From: Tianweitania sediminis
GTDB lineage: Bacteria; Pseudomonadota; Alphaproteobacteria; Rhizobiales; Rhizobiaceae
Direction of reading: 5' to 3'
DNA: 64,000 nucleotides
NCBI RefSeq assembly: GCF_017813335.1
Contig: NZ_JAGIYY010000010.1
Span: 62,001 to 126,000, forward strand
Shown here: positions 56,698 to 64,000 of the stretch, one piece after another
Layout of the letters: every line of letters begins with the position of its first letter
Position numbering within the stretch: position 1 is the stretch's first letter
Translations under genes and position numbers: made by a program
The notes under the pieces: model-generated
The model's database searches: none
The model's input: the letters and a program-made list of their open reading frames with translations, nothing else
What the model was told of the DNA's origin: nothing

Positions 56698-57081
56698 CTA
56701 TTCGCCGTTGTTCAGCCGCTGGAGCTCACGGCTGACGCGATCGATGATGCGGCCGGTATCTTCATGGATCCGCCGCAAGCGCTCGATCTGAGCGTTTAGC
56801 GAGGCGAGGGGATCCGGGCCGATCTCATCGGCCGGAGCGTCGCCCACGCCGTGCAACAGCCACATCATGTGAACGTTCAAAACGCCCGCAAGCAGGGAAA
56901 GGCGCTCGACGCTAGGCTCCGACCGGTCATTTTCCCAGTCGATCAGCGTTTGCTTCTTTGTTCCGATCCGACGCGCAAGTGCGGCCAGGCTGATGCCCTG
57001 GGCGTCACGCGTGCGCGACAAGCGACCGCCGAGCGTATCGGTATCGACGCTGCGCGATGGAAAAGCGCGAATAACGGTCAC
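56698..57081 (-). CDS. XRE-family HTH transcriptional regulator
   Basis: A 127-residue DNA-binding protein. The helix-turn-helix (about 20-75) reads GISLAALARRIGTKKQTLIDWENDRSEPS, followed by LSLLAGVLNV, the usual XRE layout. The C-terminal 45 residues are a probable coiled coil (AQIERLRRIHEDTGRIIDRV). The start is uncertain: the GTG at 57081 has GGGGG five bases upstream and is preferred over a GTG twelve codons further up. It converges tail to tail with the Pycsar-type gene. Its target is unknown; autoregulation is likely by family. Confidence 0.82.
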   Translation of the reverse strand: MTVIRAFPSRSVDTDTLGGRLSRTRDAQGISLAALARRIGTKKQTLIDWENDRSEPSVERLSLLAGVLNVHMMWLLHGVGDAPADEIGPDPLASLNAQIERLRRIHEDTGRIIDRVSRELQRLNNGE

Positions 57082-57225
57082 GGCTGCCCCCAGAACCAGT
57101 GAAACACCCGACCACACCTAGCATTTGCAAGCGGCAAGGCAAGGCCGCCACGGCGCCGCCATGCGACGCTTCTTGAACAATCGTTAGGTCGCCCGCAGAA
57201 AGAATCCGTCCGTGTCCCGGTTGGC

Positions 57226-57696
57226 TCAAACGAGCTGTTCTGCCGCTGCAAGCACTTCCTGTGCATGGCCGGGAACCGAAACCTTGCGCCAGATTTGTGC
57301 CAAGCGGCCGTCCTTGTCGATTAGGAAGGTGGATCGCTCGACGCCCATATACTTGCGCCCGTACATGCTCTTTTCCTTCCAAACGCCGAGCGCTTGGAGC
57401 GTCGTCTTTTCCTCGTCTGCTATCAGGTCGACGTCGAGCCCGTGCTTCTGCTTGAACTTGTCATGTTTCTTGGCGCTGTCCGGCGAGATGCCGACCACGG
57501 TGATGCCCTTCTGTTCGAAGGCCGGTTTCAAGGTGGTGAAATCAACCGCTTGCGCGGTGCATCCGCTCGTGTCGTCCTTCGGGTAGGCGTAAAGCACCAC
57601 CGGGCGACCTCTCAGCGCTTGCAGTGACATAGTTCCGCCCCCATCGCGTGGAAGTTCGAAGTCCGGTGCGATGTCGCCGATTTGAAGCTCTGCCAT
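57226..57696 (-). CDS. bcp: Peroxiredoxin, Bcp/PrxQ type
   Basis: A 156-residue thiol peroxidase that reduces hydroperoxides. The peroxidatic Cys lies in PKDDTSGCTAQAVDF. The resolving Cys five residues later, present in E. coli Bcp, is replaced (CTAQAV), so this is a one-Cys type or uses another partner. GVWKEKSMYGRKYMGVERSTF is the typical C-terminal half. The start is the ATG giving MAELQIGDIAPDF. It is divergent from the large AsmA-like gene with about 75 bp between them. Confidence 0.93.
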   Translation of the reverse strand: MAELQIGDIAPDFELPRDGGGTMSLQALRGRPVVLYAYPKDDTSGCTAQAVDFTTLKPAFEQKGITVVGISPDSAKKHDKFKQKHGLDVDLIADEEKTTLQALGVWKEKSMYGRKYMGVERSTFLIDKDGRLAQIWRKVSVPGHAQEVLAAAEQLV

Positions 57697-57771
57697 TGTT
57701 TCACCGTTTGCCGTTCGAACTGCATCGCGAGATATAGGGCTCACCTGGATTCGTCCATCATTCGTCAGGAC

Positions 57772-60700
57772 TTGTCGACCCCGTTGGAACAAGAGCGTCG
57801 CGCGCACAAGAAGATCCGTTTCCGCCGCGACGAGATCGTCAATCTTGGCTCAATGCCCTCCGCTGCGCCGCCATCGGTCACCCTTGGCACTCCCGGGCCG
57901 CTCAGAAAGCGGCGGCGGTTCCATCGCGCAGGAATGCTGTTTGGCGCCTGCGTCGCTCTTTTTCTTCTGATCGGCTTCCTTGTGGCAGGGATTGGCCTGC
58001 CGAGCCTTGGAACAGAGCGGCTGCGCTTGCAGGCCGAACGTGCCGCAAGCCGGTTTGCCGGCGAGCCTGTTCTCGCTTCACTCGGATCCCTCGGCATTTC
58101 GTTTGACTCCGCACGCTTGCTGTCCTTGCAGGTGTCTGCCGTGGAAATGGCGGCCCAGAACCCGCTCGGGCCCCAAGTGTCTGCAGGCGAGGTGCGCTTC
58201 GGCCTGCAACTGCTCCCACTTCTTCAGGGTCAGGTTCGCCTGGGGAGCGCGTCGCTTGTGGACGGGCGCATCGTTGCCGGTGCGCTACAGCAGGACGGAC
58301 AAGCGGATTGGGCGGCAGGGCTCAAGAACAAGGACGGTTTGATCGAGCCGGACCGGGTTCTGAACGCGCTGTTCGATGGATTGCACCGAGCCTTCAATGG
58401 GCTCGATTCCGGCGCGACGCGTGAGCTTGATCTTGAAAACGTTCAGATCGTCCTTCCGGGCCGAGAGCAAGGCGGCACCTTTGTGGTTCAGTCCGCCACG
58501 CTTAGGAGGGAAGGCGCCAATCTGGAGATTGCCGCCAAGCTCAACCTAAACGGGCGCCTCGTGACGCTCAGCGGCACGGCCACGCGGGATGCACCGGATG
58601 CCCCGATCAGCGACCTGGTTTTTGCGGCCGACTCCGACCCAATCGAGCGGGACGATCCCGTGATCGACGATGGCGCGGCAACTGTCGACCCCTCGCTGGG
58701 CATTCTGGCCATCGACGTTGCGGGTGCGGAAGCAGCGGGTGGCGCGGCAAGCCGGCTCAACGCGCGCGCGTCCATGACGCAGGCGGCGATCGACCTCGGC
58801 AAGAACGGCATCATTGCCGGGGATGCGGAGCTTCAGCTTGCACTCGTCGGCGGCACAAACAAGCTGGAGGTCAAGCACGCCGTTCTGCAAACGGGCCAGT
58901 CGAAGCTGGCTTTTCACGGGCATTTCGCTCCCGACGCCGGTCTCCCCGGCGTTGAGGCGGCAGCCGGCAACTACCGTTTCGAGATCCTGAGCGACGGTTC
59001 GCAACTGGCGGCGGAAGGCTTGTCTGAGCCGCCGCTGACCATCCAGTCGCGATTGGTCGGCGCATACAACCCCGAAACTTCGAAGCTCCTTGTCGATGAC
59101 CTGCGTGTCAGTGCCGGAGACGGCGCCTTCACCGGCCGCGGAGAATTGCAGTTCGACGGCCGACGCGCGCCGGGCTTGCAAGCCACCATGACCACCACCG
59201 CTATGCCGATTGCTGCGGCCAAGCAGCTGTGGCCGTTCATTGTTTCACCGAACGCCCGCCGCTGGGTTCTTCAACACGTCCGGGGTGGGGAACTCGTCGA
59301 GAGCGCCATCAAACTGGCGATCGCGCCAGGACGGATGGGTGACGGCATCCCCTTCCGGGCCGACGAAGCGAGTGGCCGCTTTGTGATCGAGAACACCGAA
59401 TTCGATGTTCACGGTGACATCCCCCCCGTGCATGACGCCGACGGCATCGTGACCTTTGGCGGGAACGACGCCGAGATCGCCCTTTCCGCAGGCGTCGCTT
59501 CCATGGCCGAGAACAAGCCCGTGACGATCAGCAACGGCACGTTGCGGATCCCGGGAAATCAGCATGATGGCACGGTCGGTGAACTCACTCTCGACGTTGC
59601 CGGCGACGCGGTCGCGATTGCTGAACTGGTCTCTCATGAGCCGATGAACGCGATGCAGGTTCTCGGCATGCAGCCGAGCGATCTCAAGGGCGACATCTGG
59701 GGGACCGTGCACGCCAGCATCCCCCTCAGCGACAATGTTCCGCGTGAACGGGTGAACTGGGGCGTGGAGCTTGCCTATGACGGCCTGGCATTTGCCAAGC
59801 CCTTCGCCGGACAGCTCGTTTCCGAAGCATCTGGAACAGCCACGATCAACCAGGCGAGTGCAACCATTGCTGGCAAGGCTCGGCTGAACGGCATTCCGGC
59901 CGACCTTGATCTCGTGGAGCCTCTCGGGAATGCCAGTATTCAGCGAAAACGCTCTGTTCGGCTGGATCTCGACGATGCGACCAGGCGAAAGCACTTTCCA
60001 GCCCTGGATACGCTGGTCTCCGGGCCGATGAAGCTCACGGTGGATGCCACGCAGGCCGAGCAGCAACGCGTCACGGCCGAACTGTCAGCCACCGAGATCC
60101 GCCTCCCGTGGGTGGGCTGGAATAAGGGGGTGGGCGTACCGGCGAGCCTGAAGTTCAATCTTGCGCAGAAGGACGGGCGGACAACCCTTTCCGATTTCGA
60201 GCTGTCTGGCGACAGCTTCAGTGTTGCCGGGGATCTGAGCCTGGACAAGGACGGCCTCCTTTCCGCGAAGATGAACAAGGTGCGCCTCAACCGAGAGGAT
60301 GATGCGCAACTGACCGTCGAACGGAAGGGCAAGGGCTATTCCGTGCGCGTGCGCGGCTCGCGCTTCGACGCGCGGGCGCTGATCAAGAAATATCTGGCTG
60401 ATTCAGCCGCCACCGCCGGCAAGCCTGCGGATGAAACACCTGTTTCGCTGGATGCTGCACTCGACAATGCGGGAGGCTTTTTTGGCGAATCGCTAAGCAA
60501 CCTCTCGGCAACCTATGAAAGCGCAGGCAATGCGCTGCGCATCAGCGGGGTTCTCGCTTCTGGCGGAGCGGTTGCGGTGCAAACCGACAGCGTTAAGGGA
60601 ACCAGCAGCGTACGCGTTCAATCAACCGACGCCGGCGCGGCTCTTCGGTTTGTTGACCTGTATGAGTATATGCGCGGCGGTCGCATAGAACTGGCGCTTT

Positions 60701-61194
60701 CCGGCCCGACCGGCCGCTCCTTGATCGGCAGCGTGGATGCGCGTGACTTCTCGATTGTCGGTGAGCCGAAGCTGCGCTCCATCGTGTCCTCGGCGCCAGC
60801 TGACGGACGTTCGCTGAACCAGGCGCTGGACCGCGAGATCGACACCAGCAGCGTTTCCTTCGAGCGGGGCTTCACGCGCATAGAAAAAGCCCCGGGCTTC
60901 CTGCGGCTGGCCGACGGTGTCGTGCGTGGCCCGTTTATCGGCGCAAGCTTCCAGGGAACCGTTTATGATCCAAACGGCAACATGGATATGACCGGCACCT
61001 TCTTGCCAGCCTATGGGGTCAACCGGATCTTCGGCGAAATTCCGCTGATCGGCCAGATCCTCGGCAACGGACGTGATCGGGCCCTGATTGGCATCACCTT
61101 CCGCCTTGTGGGTGATGCCAAGAAGCCGGACCTTCAGATCAACCCGATTTCGGCCATCGCGCCGGGCATCTTCCGCTCGATCTTTGAGTTCTGA
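57772..61194 (+). CDS. Large AsmA/YhdP-like (DUF3971) envelope protein
   Basis: A protein of about 1140 residues. One N-terminal membrane helix (about residues 55-80 from the chosen start) is followed by a very long periplasmic beta-rich repeat region. It ends with the AsmA-like C-terminal domain: DMTGTFLPAYGVNRIFGEIPLIGQ in outline, then a final SIFEF. Proteins of this kind (YhdP, TamB, AsmA) form bridge-like grooves thought to move phospholipids to the outer membrane. The start is uncertain. TTG 57772 was chosen because the 27 codons before ATG 57853 show the high GC third positions of coding DNA; ATG 57853 is the conservative alternative. Confidence 0.85.
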   Translation: MSTPLEQERRAHKKIRFRRDEIVNLGSMPSAAPPSVTLGTPGPLRKRRRFHRAGMLFGACVALFLLIGFLVAGIGLPSLGTERLRLQAERAASRFAGEPVLASLGSLGISFDSARLLSLQVSAVEMAAQNPLGPQVSAGEVRFGLQLLPLLQGQVRLGSASLVDGRIVAGALQQDGQADWAAGLKNKDGLIEPDRVLNALFDGLHRAFNGLDSGATRELDLENVQIVLPGREQGGTFVVQSATLRREGANLEIAAKLNLNGRLVTLSGTATRDAPDAPISDLVFAADSDPIERDDPVIDDGAATVDPSLGILAIDVAGAEAAGGAASRLNARASMTQAAIDLGKNGIIAGDAELQLALVGGTNKLEVKHAVLQTGQSKLAFHGHFAPDAGLPGVEAAAGNYRFEILSDGSQLAAEGLSEPPLTIQSRLVGAYNPETSKLLVDDLRVSAGDGAFTGRGELQFDGRRAPGLQATMTTTAMPIAAAKQLWPFIVSPNARRWVLQHVRGGELVESAIKLAIAPGRMGDGIPFRADEASGRFVIENTEFDVHGDIPPVHDADGIVTFGGNDAEIALSAGVASMAENKPVTISNGTLRIPGNQHDGTVGELTLDVAGDAVAIAELVSHEPMNAMQVLGMQPSDLKGDIWGTVHASIPLSDNVPRERVNWGVELAYDGLAFAKPFAGQLVSEASGTATINQASATIAGKARLNGIPADLDLVEPLGNASIQRKRSVRLDLDDATRRKHFPALDTLVSGPMKLTVDATQAEQQRVTAELSATEIRLPWVGWNKGVGVPASLKFNLAQKDGRTTLSDFELSGDSFSVAGDLSLDKDGLLSAKMNKVRLNREDDAQLTVERKGKGYSVRVRGSRFDARALIKKYLADSAATAGKPADETPVSLDAALDNAGGFFGESLSNLSATYESAGNALRISGVLASGGAVAVQTDSVKGTSSVRVQSTDAGAALRFVDLYEYMRGGRIELALSGPTGRSLIGSVDARDFSIVGEPKLRSIVSSAPADGRSLNQALDREIDTSSVSFERGFTRIEKAPGFLRLADGVVRGPFIGASFQGTVYDPNGNMDMTGTFLPAYGVNRIFGEIPLIGQILGNGRDRALIGITFRLVGDAKKPDLQINPISAIAPGIFRSIFEF

Positions 61195-61213
61195 TGTCCG
61201 GCGCAGCGTGTTT

Positions 61214-62467
61214 TCACGCCGCGCGCACCAGGATGTGCTTCTTCTTGCCCAGCGACAGCTTTATGGCGCCGCTTTCGCCGACTTCACCGGTACCAACCGT
61301 CATGCGCTCATCGCTGACGGGCTTATCGTTGATGCGCACAGCGCCGCCCTGGATATGCCGGCGCGCTTCGCTGTTGGTCGCCGCGAGCTTGGCCGTCACC
61401 ATGAGGGCGAGCAGGCCGATGCCGCTTTCGAGATCGGCGGCCGGCACTTCGATGGTCGGCAGGTCAGCGGCGAGCGCGCCTTCCTCGAAGGTCTTGCGCG
61501 CCGTTTCTGCAGCCTGTTCGGCATTGTCGCGGCCGTGCAGCATAGCGGTGATCTCGGTGGCGAGGATCTTCTTCACCTCGTTGATCTCGGAGCCACCCAG
61601 CGCCGACAGACGCGCGATCTCGTCCATCGGCAGCGTCGTGTAGAGCTTCAGGAAGCGCGACACGTCGGCATCCTCCGTGTTGCGCCAGTACTGCCAGAAG
61701 TCATAGGCCGAAAGCATCTCCGGGTTGAGCCACACTGCACCGGACATGGACTTGCCCATCTTGGCGCCCGATGATGTGGTCAAGAGCGGCGAGGTCAACG
61801 CATAAAGCTGCGGCGTTTCCATGCGGTGGCCGAGATCGATGCCGTTGATGATGTTGCCCCACTGGTCGGAGCCGCCCATCTGCAACCGCGTGCCGGTGCG
61901 CTTGTTCAACTCGACAAAGTCATAGGCCTGCAGGATCATGTAGTTGAATTCGAGGAATGACAGCGACTGCTCGCGGTCGAGCCGCGTCTTCACCGAGTCA
62001 AAGGACAGCATGCGATTAACAGAGAAATGCCGACCCACATCGCGCAGGAACTCGAGGTAATTGAGATCGAGCAGCCAGTCGGCATTGTTGATCATCAACG
62101 CGTCTTGTGGACCGTCGCCGAAGGTCAGGTAATTTGAGAAAACCTTTTTGATGCCGTCGATGTTCGTCTGGATGATCTCGGGCGTCATGAGCTTGCGCGC
62201 TTCGTCCTTGAAGGACGGGTCGCCCACCATGCCCGTGCCGCCGCCCATCACGGCGATCGGACGATGGCCGGTTTTCTGCATCCAGTGCAGCATCATGATC
62301 TGGATGAGCCCGCCGGCATGAAGGCTGGGTGCCGTCGGATCGAAGCCGATATAGCCTGTCACGATTTCGCGCGAAAAGAGCTCGTCCAAACCAGCCTCAT
62401 CGGAGATCTGGTGGATGAAGCCACGCTCCGAAAGCGTGCGCAGGAAATCGGACTTGAAGGCGGGCAT
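61214..62467 (-). CDS. tyrS: Tyrosyl-tRNA synthetase
   Basis: A 417-residue class I synthetase. The HIGH-type motif appears as PSLHAGG, the KMSKS loop as [10 protein letters not shown], and the tyrosine-binding blocks as QAYDFVELN and [16 protein letters not shown]. The C-terminal S4-like RNA-binding domain (about 345-410) ends [11 protein letters not shown]. It converges with the AsmA-like gene (19 bp between the stops) and is divergent from anmK (93 bp between the starts). Confidence 0.97.
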   Translation of the reverse strand: MPAFKSDFLRTLSERGFIHQISDEAGLDELFSREIVTGYIGFDPTAPSLHAGGLIQIMMLHWMQKTGHRPIAVMGGGTGMVGDPSFKDEARKLMTPEIIQTNIDGIKKVFSNYLTFGDGPQDALMINNADWLLDLNYLEFLRDVGRHFSVNRMLSFDSVKTRLDREQSLSFLEFNYMILQAYDFVELNKRTGTRLQMGGSDQWGNIINGIDLGHRMETPQLYALTSPLLTTSSGAKMGKSMSGAVWLNPEMLSAYDFWQYWRNTEDADVSRFLKLYTTLPMDEIARLSALGGSEINEVKKILATEITAMLHGRDNAEQAAETARKTFEEGALAADLPTIEVPAADLESGIGLLALMVTAKLAATNSEARRHIQGGAVRINDKPVSDERMTVGTGEVGESGAIKLSLGKKKHILVRAA

Positions 62468-62560
62468 GGTTCCAGACTTTCGGGATTGATTGCTCGGCCG
62501 TTAAGAAACGGGAAGACTGCGCGGCTTTAGCATCGCCGAACAGGGAATCAAAGGGATCGC

Positions 62561-63682
62561 ATGGTGGCGTTGACGACGGCAATCGGCTTGATGAGCGGCA
62601 CGTCCATGGATGGCATCGACGTCGCCGTTTTGCGCACGGACGGCGAGGCCGTCGTCCAACAGGGACCGTCGCTGTTTGTGCCTTATGACGATGCTTTTCG
62701 CGCCCGCATCGAAGCTGGTTTGAAGACAGCGAAAACGATTGCGAAGAGAGCCGAGCGGCCCGGTGACCTCGCTGAGCTTGAGCGCGATCTGACGCTTCGC
62801 CATGCTCAAGCGGTTCAGGCGTTCCGGACTCAATATCAGGATTGGCGAGCGGAACTGGTAGGCTTTCACGGGCAAACCATTCTGCACCGCCCGGGTGAAG
62901 CGCTCACTGTGCAGCTTGGGGACGGTGCCTTGCTTGCGCGCGAAACAGGGCTGCCTGTGGTTTACGACATGCGTGCAGCCGACATGACGGCCGGCGGGCA
63001 GGGGGCACCTTTGGTGCCGGCCTACCATCAGGCACTGGCGAACAGTCTGGCTCCGGATTTTCGCGCGAAGATGCCAGTCGCGTTCGTCAACATCGGCGGC
63101 ATCTCCAACGTCACCTATGTGCCGGCGGATGGCGACCCGATTGCATTCGACAGCGGACCCGGAAACCAGCTGATCGACCAGTGGATGCAGCGAGAAGGCG
63201 ACATGGCTTTCGATGAGGATGGCAACACGGCGGCAAAAGGATCGTCTAGTGCCAAGATCGTTGGCGATTATCTGCGTCTGCCGTTCTTCTCCTACCCTGC
63301 GCCGAAGTCACTTGATCGCGGGGATTTCAGCCTTGCTGGGCTGGAGGGCCTGAGCCTCAGCGATGGCGCCCGCACGCTGGCAGCGCTTGCGGCCGAAGCG
63401 GTGTTTGCCGCGCGCAACCACATGCCGGAAGAGCCCGAGCTCTGGATCCTCTGCGGCGGTGGACGCAAGAACCCTCATATCGTGGGGGATCTTCGGAGAC
63501 TTGCGGGGACCACGGGAACAGTTGTCGTTGCAGCTGAAGACGTCGGTTTAGATGGCGATGCCATGGAAGCCGAGGCATGGGCGTATCTTGCCGTGCGTTC
63601 GCAGCAGGGACTGCCGCTGACCTGGCCCGCCACAACGGGATGCAGGAAGCCAATGCCGGGCGGTGTTCTGGTTCAGCCATAA
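62561..63682 (+). CDS. anmK: Anhydro-N-acetylmuramic acid kinase
   Basis: A 373-residue enzyme that converts 1,6-anhydro-MurNAc, released during peptidoglycan turnover, to MurNAc-6-phosphate. It begins AIGLMSGTSMDGIDVAVL, the phosphate-binding signature. It also has NIGGISNVTYVP, FDSGPGNQLID and WILCGGGRKNPHI. It is divergent from tyrS, the usual neighbour in Rhizobiales, and ends at a bidirectional terminator shared with ald. Confidence 0.96.
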   Translation: MVALTTAIGLMSGTSMDGIDVAVLRTDGEAVVQQGPSLFVPYDDAFRARIEAGLKTAKTIAKRAERPGDLAELERDLTLRHAQAVQAFRTQYQDWRAELVGFHGQTILHRPGEALTVQLGDGALLARETGLPVVYDMRAADMTAGGQGAPLVPAYHQALANSLAPDFRAKMPVAFVNIGGISNVTYVPADGDPIAFDSGPGNQLIDQWMQREGDMAFDEDGNTAAKGSSSAKIVGDYLRLPFFSYPAPKSLDRGDFSLAGLEGLSLSDGARTLAALAAEAVFAARNHMPEEPELWILCGGGRKNPHIVGDLRRLAGTTGTVVVAAEDVGLDGDAMEAEAWAYLAVRSQQGLPLTWPATTGCRKPMPGGVLVQP

Positions 63683-63683
63683 G

Positions 63684-63714
63684 AAAACCCGCCGGATCGC
63701 TCCGGCGGGTTTTT
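63684..63714. terminator. Bidirectional terminator between anmK and ald
   Basis: AACCCGCCGGA and TCCGGCGGGTT form an 11-bp stem with a TCGC loop. It is flanked by A-rich sequence on the left and T-rich on the right, so it works on both strands and serves both convergent genes. Confidence 0.9.
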
Positions 63715-63733
63715 GCTGAAACATGCCACCAGA

Positions 63734-64000
63734 TCAGGCGGCGAGTACGGCCTTCGGCTCGGCAAGATCGTAGCCGAGTGCTTCCGCCACAGCAGCATTG
63801 GTGATGCGACCCTTGTGGACGTTCAAGCCATTGCGCAGATGCGGCTCGTCCACCAGTGCCTTGATGCCCTTGTTCGCGAGCGCCAATCCATACTGCAGCG
63901 TGGCGTTGTTGAGCGCATGGGCTGACGTTACGGGCACTGCGCCCGGCATGTTGGCAACGCAGTAGTGGATCACGCCATCGACTTCATAGGTCGGATCGGC
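63734..64000 (-). CDS. ald: Alanine dehydrogenase, C-terminal part (partial)
   Basis: The last 88 codons of a gene that begins beyond the right edge of the window. The frame from base 64000 reads [20 protein letters not shown], then [15 protein letters not shown], the typical C-terminal region of NAD-dependent L-alanine dehydrogenase. The enzyme interconverts alanine and pyruvate plus ammonia. NAD-binding and catalytic residues lie outside the window. It converges with anmK. Confidence 0.92.
   Translation of the reverse strand, partial: ADPTYEVDGVIHYCVANMPGAVPVTSAHALNNATLQYGLALANKGIKALVDEPHLRNGLNVHKGRITNAAVAEALGYDLAEPKAVLAA

Overview
The window reads as chromosomal DNA of an alphaproteobacterium of the order Hyphomicrobiales (Rhizobiales), probably close to the Phyllobacteriaceae (Mesorhizobium/Nitratireductor-like). 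This is inferred from the GC-rich coding style, the gene orders glmU-glmS-DUF502-recG-sdhE-mfd, ppiD-trpD-trpC-moaC-moeA and tpiA-secG-pyrG-kdsA, the mitochondrial-type NDUFA12 protein, and a BcsN-containing cellulose operon. No phage, transposase, CRISPR array or rRNA was seen. There is one tRNA, Leu(TAA).

Layout. 1-3.4 kb: end of a BMP/PnrA-type nucleoside ABC importer (ATPase end, two permeases, binding protein), closed by a strong terminator. 3.4-5.9 kb (minus): acyltransferase 3 and rimO. 5.97-20.9 kb (minus): the main accessory block, a cellulose operon bcsN-bcsA-bcsB-bcsZ-TPR protein with stop/start overlaps from bcsA onward. It is followed 153 bp later by a translationally coupled pair: a FecR-TPR-beta-barrel outer-membrane protein and a CHASE2 class III adenylate cyclase. 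21-22.5 kb: a divergent, probably type I-secreted CAP/DUF4214 protein. 22.6-33.5 kb: ccdA, glmU, glmS, DUF502, recG (minus), sdhE and mfd. 33.5-38.9 kb (minus): ppiD-trpD-trpC-moaC-moeA. 39-45.8 kb: tpiA, secG, an L,D-transpeptidase, pyrG, a VOC protein, kdsA and an HPD-motif protein. 45.8-51.4 kb: tRNA-Leu, a hydrolase, wrbA, a CinA-like protein, parE and a PAS protein. 51.4-57.1 kb: a leader with a terminator-like hairpin, rhomboid, CBS protein, gatB, GNAT, NDUFA12, DUF2155, a Pycsar-type membrane protein and a convergent XRE regulator. 57.2-64 kb: bcp, a large AsmA/YhdP-type protein, tyrS, anmK and the end of ald.

How the genes work together. Most of the window is housekeeping: cell-envelope precursors (glmU, glmS, kdsA, anmK, L,D-transpeptidase, AsmA-like), DNA repair (mfd, recG), topology (parE), tryptophan and molybdopterin synthesis, translation (gatB, tyrS, rimO, tRNA) and respiration (sdhE, NDUFA12).

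The most unusual part is 6-20 kb. The cellulose operon has synthase, BcsB, GH8 endoglucanase and a soluble TPR protein, but no BcsC-type barrel. The next gene encodes a TPR protein with a C-terminal outer-membrane barrel plus a FecR domain, and is coupled to a transmembrane adenylate cyclase. This could be an envelope-sensing or export module tied to cellulose production; that is inference. A triple CGGTTAA array with a perfect TTAA-N7-TTAA CtrA-type box lies upstream of bcsA. A second item worth attention is a Pycsar-type transmembrane effector with no cyclase partner next to it.
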